Positions 58,989-64,000 of a stretch of DNA of 64,000 bases are shown here, in pieces. The DNA is from Paenibacillus sacheonensis. GTDB lineage: Bacteria; Bacillota; Bacilli; Paenibacillales; Paenibacillaceae. Each line of letters starts with the position of its first letter. Position 1 is the stretch's first letter. The stretch is from assembly GCF_009909195.1 (NCBI RefSeq), contig NZ_JAAAMU010000007.1, positions 62,001 through 126,000 of the forward strand, read 5' to 3'. A model generated the notes under the pieces. It had not been told where the DNA came from. It made no database searches and saw nothing but the letters and a program-made list of their open reading frames with translations. The position numbers and the translations under genes were made by a program.

Positions 58989-59190
58989 GTCCGATGTCCT
59001 CCTTCAAGGAAATATGGCGAACGATAAGAGGGCTCAAACCTCCGCTATCTTTTGGAGTAGTTTACCATAGATTCGAATGATTTATTCTGCACGATAGAAC
59101 AATAGCCTCGCGAATAACGGGCGATTCATGAAACCGAGGCCTATAAAGTGGACCGCTGGACAAAGTTTGTAAATTGTATAAAATGGAGCT

Positions 59191-59742
59191 ATGGATGATA
59201 CGAAGAAGCTGCATGTTGTTGCCACGGCATTAAAGGTGTTTTTCAAGTACGGTTACAAGCGCGTATCGATGAACGACATTGCGGAGGCCGCTGGTATATC
59301 GCGCGCCGGTCTCTACTTATACTTCAAGAGCAAGGAGGACATATTCAACGCCGCGATCGTTCACCACGGCGATATCCTCATCGAGGAGATCAAGGAAGGG
59401 CTGTCGTCGCATATAACGACGGAAGACAAAATAGTCTACGCCTTCGAAGTCTGGGCGATCCGTAACTTCGACGATTCGCTGCATTCGCCGGAATATAGGG
59501 AAATAACGGACAGCTCTTACCAATTCGCTCGGGAGGCGCTCGACGAGAGCTATGGGAAGTTGGAAACCCTGCTCTCCTCTTTGTTGGAAACGTGCCCTGC
59601 CGGCGCGAGCGGCATTCCGCCAAGGAGAGTGGCACATCTGATCACGGGCGCGTTGCGCGGCTTTAAATCGGTTGCTGCCGATTCGGACGAGCTGCGGTCT
59701 CTCGTTCAGGACCTCCTCCGTATGGTCATTGCCCGTCCATAA
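59191..59742 (+). CDS. TetR-family transcriptional regulator
   Basis: 183 residues. The N-terminal HTH reads KRVSMNDIAEAAGISRAGLY with the TetR YLYFKSKEDIF extension; the C-terminal helical ligand domain is not assigned. GGAG lies only 2 bp before the ATG, and TATAAA at 59177-59182 would start transcription at about 59190, so the message may be nearly leaderless. Convergent with the ABC-F gene; its target is not evident. Confidence 0.88.
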   Translation: MDDTKKLHVVATALKVFFKYGYKRVSMNDIAEAAGISRAGLYLYFKSKEDIFNAAIVHHGDILIEEIKEGLSSHITTEDKIVYAFEVWAIRNFDDSLHSPEYREITDSSYQFAREALDESYGKLETLLSSLLETCPAGASGIPPRRVAHLITGALRGFKSVAADSDELRSLVQDLLRMVIARP

Positions 59743-59762
59743 CGAGCCGATGAACATGGAAT

Positions 59763-59790
59763 AACCCGCCGAGCCTTCGGCGGGTTTCTT
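59763..59790 (+). terminator. Terminator of the TetR gene
   Basis: AACCCGCCGA and TCGGCGGGTT form a perfect 10-bp stem around GCCT, followed by TCTTCG, 20 bp past the stop. Confidence 0.8.
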
Positions 59791-59894
59791 CGTTGTGGCA
59801 TGGACGGCCATTCTGAGCGTAGTCGTTATGAGCGATCATCAGGCTTGACGAGCTTGACGAGTACATCGTTGAATGCTCCGGATATCGCGCAACG

Positions 59895-61373
59895 CTATAG
59901 AACGACCTTCTTCGTTGCCACTTCTTCTTGGAACGTCTGGTCATGCTCCACGAAAACCATGGTCGGATGAAAGCTTTTGATTAGCGCTTCGATTTGCATC
60001 CGCGAGTAAACGTCGATAAAGTTCAGCGGCTCATCCCAAATATAGACATGGGCTTTTTCGCATAAGCTTTTGGCTATGAGCAGCTTTTTCTTTTGTCCGC
60101 CGGAATAATGGCCGATATCTTTCTCGAACTGGATACGGTCGAAATCCATCTTTCGCAGAACGGATTTGAATAACGGTTCATCAATCCCATTCTCTTCAAT
60201 GAAGTCCGACAACTTCCCCTTCAGATGAGACGTATCCTGCTGGACGTAAGAAATGACCAGGCCTGAGCCTACGCTCAAGGTACCCATATGCTGAATCGGC
60301 TCCCCGAGCAGCAATTTCAAAATACTGCTCTTGCCGCTGCCGTTCCTTCCATCGAGCACGACTCGGTCTCCCGCTTCGACGGTAAAGCTTATCGGCGCAT
60401 GTACCCATTCGCCATCATACCTAACGGAAACATCCGTTAATTGAATGAGTTCGTTTGATTTGTACGCCAATGTCTCTAGCTGCAAAGCCTCCGTTTTTTC
60501 CACGTTTTTCAGCAGCGTCGACTTTTCTTCGATCGCTTTATGCTGCCTCGATTCCAGGCTCTTGGCGCGTTTCATCATTTTTGCGGCTTTATGCCCGACA
60601 TATCCCTTGTCTAATTTGGAACCGGAATTCGTGGTGCCGTTTTTGGTAGCTTCCACGCGATTGGACCAGCTGGCCGAACGTTTCGAAGATTGCTGCAGCC
60701 GGCCGATGTCTTTTTGCAGACGCTCGTTCGTTTTTTCCTCATGTTCCTGCTGTCTGTCGAAATTCAGCTTCCATGAAGAATAATTACCGCTTTGCACTTC
60801 GATATCGGCTCTGTTGATCGACAAGATATGGTCCACGCAGCCATCCAAGAAATTTCGATCATGCGAAATCAAAATAAATCCTTTTTTCTTTCGCAAATAG
60901 TGGGCAACCGTCTTTCGAGCATGGATATCCAGGTGATTGGTCGGCTCGTCGATTAATAGAAATTGCCCTTCGTTCAGAAAAAGCGCGGCCAGCAAAACCT
61001 TCGTCTGTTCCCCGTTCGACAAGGTTTCGAATGGACGGTACATGACTTCGGCATCGACTTCTAAATAAGACAACTCTCGTAGAAACTCCCAATCCTCTGC
61101 CCGAGGACAGATTTCTTCCAGTATTTCGTACGTTAATTTGCTCTTATCCGATACCGGATAGGGAAAATAATTAAACGCCACGGAAGATAGTATCGTTCCG
61201 TTATATTCATATTTCCCCAGCAATAAATTGAAAAAAGTCGTCTTGCCTCGACCGTTGCGGCCGATAAAGCCAAGCTTCCAATCCGTATCGATTTGAAAGC
61301 TGACATCCGCAAAAATCGGATCGAAGCTGCTCGGATACGAAAATGTCAGGTTTTGTACGTGTATCATTGACAT
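59895..61373 (-). CDS. ABC-F ribosomal protection protein, Lsa type
   Basis: 492 residues with two ATPase domains and no membrane segments. Walker A GRNGRGKTT and GRNGSGKSS; signatures LSNGEQTKV and YSGGQKKK; Walker B LLIDEPTNHLD and VYIWDEPLNFID. Between them is the charged linker with helical arms. Size, WKLGFIGRNGRGKTT and YIWDEPLN match the Lsa subgroup, whose members dislodge lincosamides, streptogramin A and pleuromutilins from the ribosome. The 377-base leader carries attenuation features (61385-61576). AAGGAGG precedes the start. Confidence 0.87.
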   Translation of the reverse strand: MSMIHVQNLTFSYPSSFDPIFADVSFQIDTDWKLGFIGRNGRGKTTFFNLLLGKYEYNGTILSSVAFNYFPYPVSDKSKLTYEILEEICPRAEDWEFLRELSYLEVDAEVMYRPFETLSNGEQTKVLLAALFLNEGQFLLIDEPTNHLDIHARKTVAHYLRKKKGFILISHDRNFLDGCVDHILSINRADIEVQSGNYSSWKLNFDRQQEHEEKTNERLQKDIGRLQQSSKRSASWSNRVEATKNGTTNSGSKLDKGYVGHKAAKMMKRAKSLESRQHKAIEEKSTLLKNVEKTEALQLETLAYKSNELIQLTDVSVRYDGEWVHAPISFTVEAGDRVVLDGRNGSGKSSILKLLLGEPIQHMGTLSVGSGLVISYVQQDTSHLKGKLSDFIEENGIDEPLFKSVLRKMDFDRIQFEKDIGHYSGGQKKKLLIAKSLCEKAHVYIWDEPLNFIDVYSRMQIEALIKSFHPTMVFVEHDQTFQEEVATKKVVL

Positions 61374-61384
61374 GGTAGTGCCTC

Positions 61385-61416
61385 CTTTTTATAACGAGGT
61401 TGCTTGGTATAAAAAG
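61385..61416 (-). promoter_or_regulatory. Hairpin touching the ABC-F ribosome-binding site
   Basis: CTTTTTAT and ATAAAAAG form an 8-bp stem around 16 bases; on the mRNA it includes the first bases of AGGAGG (61381-61386 on the plus strand). It could limit access to the ribosome site. An alternative pairing AACGAG/CTCGTT (61393-61398 with 61437-61442) competes. Confidence 0.45.
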
Positions 61417-61443
61417 TCGGTACATATCCATCCCATCTCGTTT

Positions 61444-61487
61444 ACTCCGCATAAGGGTTCAATGGATATGAACGACTTATACGGAGT
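61444..61487 (-). promoter_or_regulatory. Long hairpin covering the end of the leader ORF
   Basis: ACTCCGTATAAG pairs with CTTATGCGGAGT (one G-T), and inside it GTTCA pairs with TGAAC. The stop codon of the 13-residue leader peptide lies in its 5' arm, so a stalled ribosome would open it. Confidence 0.55.
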
Positions 61488-61518
61488 CGACATGCGTAAC
61501 GGCCGTGTCCGTGCTCAT
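61477..61518 (-). CDS. Leader peptide MSTDTAVTHVDSV upstream of the ABC-F gene
   Basis: A 13-codon ORF with an excellent ribosome site (AAAGGAGG, 6 bp before the ATG) between the transcription terminator and the ABC-F start. Its last codons enter the hairpin at 61444-61487. By analogy with erm and ABC-F leaders, drug-stalled ribosomes on it may switch on the gene. It has no similarity I recognise to known leader peptides. Confidence 0.55.
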   Translation of the reverse strand: MSTDTAVTHVDSV

Positions 61519-61540
61519 GCTATCCCTCCTTTGGAAAAAC

Positions 61541-61576
61541 AAAAAAGCCACAAGAAAGTTAGCTTTTCCCGTGACT
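61541..61576 (-). terminator. Attenuator-like terminator in the ABC-F leader
   Basis: On the minus strand GTCACGGGAAA pairs with TTTCTTGTGGC (with G-T pairs) around AGCTAAC, followed by TTTTTTGTTTTT. It lies about 170 bases before the ABC-F start, with no gene between it and the putative promoter (-10 TATGAT at 61758-61763), so it should end transcription early unless antagonised. A 12-codon ORF without a clear ribosome site (61698-61736) precedes it. Confidence 0.7.
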
Positions 61577-61812
61577 CAAACAGATATGACAAATCCGGCC
61601 CTAGGGCTGGACTGCAATACCGATCGAGCGAAAAGAACAAGTAACGTTCCTGCTTATATAAAGAATAAAACAAGCGATTTGGTTTATTCTCTACAACCTA
61701 AGCAAGAACGATTACATGATTCTCTTCAACTCCCATCGTGAAATTAAAACCCACTTTATCATAAACGACAACTTATTTCAAATTTAATCGGGCTAGTAAA
61801 TGAAGACAGAAA

Positions 61813-61834
61813 GGCTGCCTCGTTGGAGACAGCC
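61813..61834 (-). terminator. Terminator-like hairpin between serine hydrolase and ABC-F genes
   Basis: GGCTGTCTC-CAAC-GAGGCAGCC on the minus strand, 9 bp with one G-T pair, followed by TTTCTGTCTT. It probably ends transcription of the serine hydrolase gene, whose stop is 444 bp upstream. Confidence 0.55.
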
Positions 61835-62020
61835 CCATCATATCAAGAAATTCACCAACGCGAAACGCTAGTGGACTGCTTATTGCCGCACCGCTCGCGC
61901 CTCCCGGCGTTCGGCGTCATCGCGGCACGCGGTGCTTGGTCACACCTCGGCTGTCAACCTTTGCAGCGCACGCAAGCCAATCTCTTCATGAGTGCGAATG
62001 AATAACCTATATACCTTACA

Positions 62021-62208
62021 GCTAACGGTTGTATGGGTCGCTATTCGGTATAAATGAGCCCTTTTAAATCGCTAACGATTGCCAGGAGGCTTATTCAGTG
62101 ATTTTTCCGTGCTTATCAGCGCTTATATGCCAACTAACGTTTCTCACAAACGTTAGCGGCTAAGCAACCGCATATTTTGAAGATTAGCGCCGATGACAAT
62201 CGTTAGGG
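62021..62208. repeat. CTAACG-type intergenic repeat cluster
   Basis: GCTAACGGTTGT (62021) and GCTAACGATTGC (62071) are 50 bp apart; CTAACGTTT-CTCAC-AAACGTTAG (62134-62156) is a perfect palindrome; ACAATCGTTAGG (62197) is inverted. It resembles degenerate interspersed repeats of Paenibacillus genomes, from memory. The rest of 61835-62277 shows no gene. Confidence 0.55.
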
Positions 62209-62277
62209 GTCGGCCCGAATGTACCTTGAGCGCCGGAACCTCCGATTCGTATCGATTCGTATCGATTTCATCGAGAT

Positions 62278-63732
62278 TCAATGAAGCGCCGCCGTCCGGC
62301 CGCGAATCGTCAGGACGCGTCCCGCCTCCCAGGCGACGTTCGCCGAGATTTGCAGCTCGAGCTCCCGGCCATCCTGACGAAGCGCCAATGCATACGTGAA
62401 CGGGGTCTCCGCGAGGAGCAGCCGGATGTCCAGCGTGCTGCCGTCCTTCCATGAGAAGCTGCCCTCGGCGCGCTGCTCGGCGCCTTGTTTGATGCCGTCG
62501 ATACGAATTCGGCTGGATTGCCAAGCGCCTCGGCCCAATCGGGCGGTCTGATCGCCGACGCGGTCATTGCCGATGACGAGCTCCGCGCCTTGCGCCGAGA
62601 AGCGCAGCGCGATCGTATCGAGCTGGAGCTCGTTGGACTCCAAGCGGAAGACGCAGCCTTCCAACTGCGATTCGTTCGGCGAGGAAGCTTCCCCCTGCGG
62701 CGCGTCGATACGAAGAGCCGCAAGACGTTCGGCCAGCTCCGCTTGCACGGATTCGTTCGGATCGATGGCTTCGGCGTCGGACAGGGCGGGCAGCAGCTCG
62801 GCCCAGACGACGTCAAGCACGGCTTGCATATCGCCAAGCCCGGACGTGACGGCAAGCACGGCTTCTTGTTCCGGCATGACGACGCAAAATTGGCCGAACG
62901 CTCCATCGCCCCGGTACGCTCCGTGACGGCAGCGCCAGAATTGGTACCCGTAACCCTGCGTCCAATCGTTCGCGCGACCGTCGTCGTTGTCGATGTGGAA
63001 GGAAGTCGCTTCATCGACCCAAGCGCGCGGCAAAATCTGCCGCCCGGCCCATTCGCCGCGCTGCAAGTACAACTGGCCGAATTTGGCGATGTCCTCCGTC
63101 GTCACGCTCAGCCCCCAGCCGCCGACGGCGATGCCGCGCGGACACGTCTCCCACGCGGCCTCGGACATGCCGAGCGGCACGAACAGGCGCGGCTCCAGGA
63201 ACGCGAGAAGGGATTGCCCGGTAACCCGTTGAAGGATGGCGGACAGCATGTACGTGGCCGCGCTGTTATAGGCGAAATGCGTGCCGGGCGCGTACTCGAC
63301 GGGCTCAGCCAGGAAGGCTCGGACCCAATGATCGTCTTTCTGCACGCTTCCGGTGACGTCCGCGGCATGTCCGGTGCCCATCATCAATAGATGCCGGATC
63401 TGCATCGCGGCGAGATTCTCCGATACCTGCTCGGGCACGTCGTCGGGGAAGAAACCGATGACGGAATCGTTCACCGACAGCAGTCCCTCCGCAGCGGCGA
63501 AGCCGATCGCCGTCGACGTGAAGCTTTTGCTAAGCGAAAACAGCATATGCGGATATTCCGGCCGGTACGGCGCCCACCAGCCCTCCGCGGCGACTTCGCC
63601 GCGCCGGAGCAGCATGAAGCTGTGCAGCTCCAAATTTCGTTCCCGGACGGCGTCCAGGAAGGCGATTACCGCTTGCGAGGACAGGCCCTGCGCCTCCGGC
63701 GTCGTTCTCGGCAGACGAGTTTGCTTGGTCAT
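62278..63732 (-). CDS. Serine hydrolase, beta-lactamase/penicillin-binding fold
   Basis: 484 residues from the ATG at 63732, preceded by GGGAGG 9 bp upstream. The class C-type motifs are FSLSKSFTST (S-x-x-K), YNSAATY (Y-x-N) and a HGAYRGDG segment where the K-T-G box would be. No signal peptide. The last ~130 residues form an extra beta domain. Proteins of this type are esterases, D-amino-acid peptidases or of unknown activity; true beta-lactamase action is unlikely. Unlinked in function to the neighbours as far as can be seen. Confidence 0.85.
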   Translation of the reverse strand: MTKQTRLPRTTPEAQGLSSQAVIAFLDAVRERNLELHSFMLLRRGEVAAEGWWAPYRPEYPHMLFSLSKSFTSTAIGFAAAEGLLSVNDSVIGFFPDDVPEQVSENLAAMQIRHLLMMGTGHAADVTGSVQKDDHWVRAFLAEPVEYAPGTHFAYNSAATYMLSAILQRVTGQSLLAFLEPRLFVPLGMSEAAWETCPRGIAVGGWGLSVTTEDIAKFGQLYLQRGEWAGRQILPRAWVDEATSFHIDNDDGRANDWTQGYGYQFWRCRHGAYRGDGAFGQFCVVMPEQEAVLAVTSGLGDMQAVLDVVWAELLPALSDAEAIDPNESVQAELAERLAALRIDAPQGEASSPNESQLEGCVFRLESNELQLDTIALRFSAQGAELVIGNDRVGDQTARLGRGAWQSSRIRIDGIKQGAEQRAEGSFSWKDGSTLDIRLLLAETPFTYALALRQDGRELELQISANVAWEAGRVLTIRGRTAALH

Positions 63733-63869
63733 GATTTCGATTCCTCCCGAATTCATACTTGAAGTACGAGGTGCACGCGAAATAAATGCGCTTACATAAC
63801 GACGGATTTCGATCGGCGAGCGGCTTCCTGCCATGCATGCCGATCATGTTTTCCGTTCTCAGTTAGCAT

Positions 63870-63896
63870 GTTATAGCAGTTGCATCCTGGTGTAAA
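63870..63896 (-). promoter_or_regulatory. Possible promoter of the serine hydrolase gene
   Basis: Minus strand TTTACA, 15 bp, TATAAC; the spacing is short. It lies about 140 bp before the start codon. Confidence 0.35.
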
Positions 63897-63932
63897 GCGG
63901 TCCTAAGAGAGATTTTCCATGCGCAAGGCATA

Positions 63933-63958
63933 GAAAAAAGCCGCATCGACTGCGGCTT
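63933..63958 (-). terminator. Terminator at the window edge
   Basis: AAGCCGCA and TGCGGCTT pair around TCGAC, and on the minus strand a T-run follows. It fits the end of a minus-strand gene entering from beyond 64000. Confidence 0.8.
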
Positions 63959-63974
63959 GGACAAGAAGATATAA

Positions 63975-64000
63975 TTATGCCTCAGACGCTTCCTCCCGGC
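63975..64000 (-). CDS. 3' end of an unidentified minus-strand gene
   Basis: The last codons would read REEASEA and stop (TAA at 63977-63975), 17 bp before the terminator. Too short to identify; the call rests on the terminator's position. Confidence 0.3.

Noticed and set aside
59830-59860. Direct repeat GCTTGACGA in the gap after the TetR gene
   Set aside because: Two short copies only, no further structure; likely chance.
61823-62005. Small open frame in the gap after the ABC-F leader
   Set aside because: No ribosome site, no recognisable sequence, and it starts inside a terminator-like hairpin.

Overview
The window is one stretch of a GC-rich Bacillota chromosome, most likely Paenibacillus, Cohnella or a relative. 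The evidence is LplB/LplC-type sugar permeases beside a YesM/YesN-type two-component pair, a secreted protein with three SLH domains, a class III fructose-1,6-bisphosphatase very like that of Bacillus, strong AGGAGG-type ribosome sites with occasional GTG and TTG starts, and CTAACG-type intergenic repeats. No tRNA, rRNA, CRISPR array, phage gene or transposase was seen.

Layout. 1-5980 (minus): a tightly coupled CoA operon (acyl-CoA ligase with a frameshift, thiolase, two MaoC-type hotdog subunits, SDR reductase, FabK/nitronate-monooxygenase-like flavoprotein), followed by a second SDR cut by the window edge. 6306-8791: a GyrI-like protein, a divergent HTH regulator and a gamma-carbonic-anhydrase-like protein. 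8914-52319 (all minus): a 43-kb carbohydrate locus. 52816-56868: an SLH surface protein. 57057-58988: fbp. 59191-61373: a TetR regulator and a convergent Lsa-type ABC-F gene with an elaborate leader. 62278-63732: a beta-lactamase-fold serine hydrolase.

The carbohydrate locus holds three alpha-L-rhamnosidase-like enzymes (two GH78, one GH106), GH51 arabinofuranosidase, GH36 alpha-galactosidase, GH32, a sialate-type O-acetylesterase, two other SGNH esterases and three unassigned TIM-barrel-like proteins. It also has two PIG-L deacetylases, a FucI/AraA-like isomerase, a PfkB kinase, a sugar-phosphate isomerase/epimerase, an enolase-superfamily enzyme, a zinc alcohol dehydrogenase, a PLP lyase and a complete ketone-body module (3-hydroxybutyrate dehydrogenase, CoA-transferase A and B, thiolase). 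Eighteen genes from 52319 to 27670 follow each other with gaps of 42 bp or less, so they are probably one transcript. None of the glycosidases shows a signal peptide. The implied scheme is import of rhamnose-, arabinose- and galactose-containing, acetylated oligosaccharides or glycosides by the lipoprotein/permease system, followed by intracellular dismantling. The importer ATPase is not encoded here.

The strongest regulatory signal is a pair of promoters, one before the importer genes (about 21.46-21.59 kb) and one before the 18-gene operon (about 52.43-52.57 kb). They share a -10 box, a GAAAGTSCAW-type site next to the -35 region and a distal 34-bp element, all at identical spacing. This suggests that one AraC-type response regulator, probably the one encoded between them, controls both.
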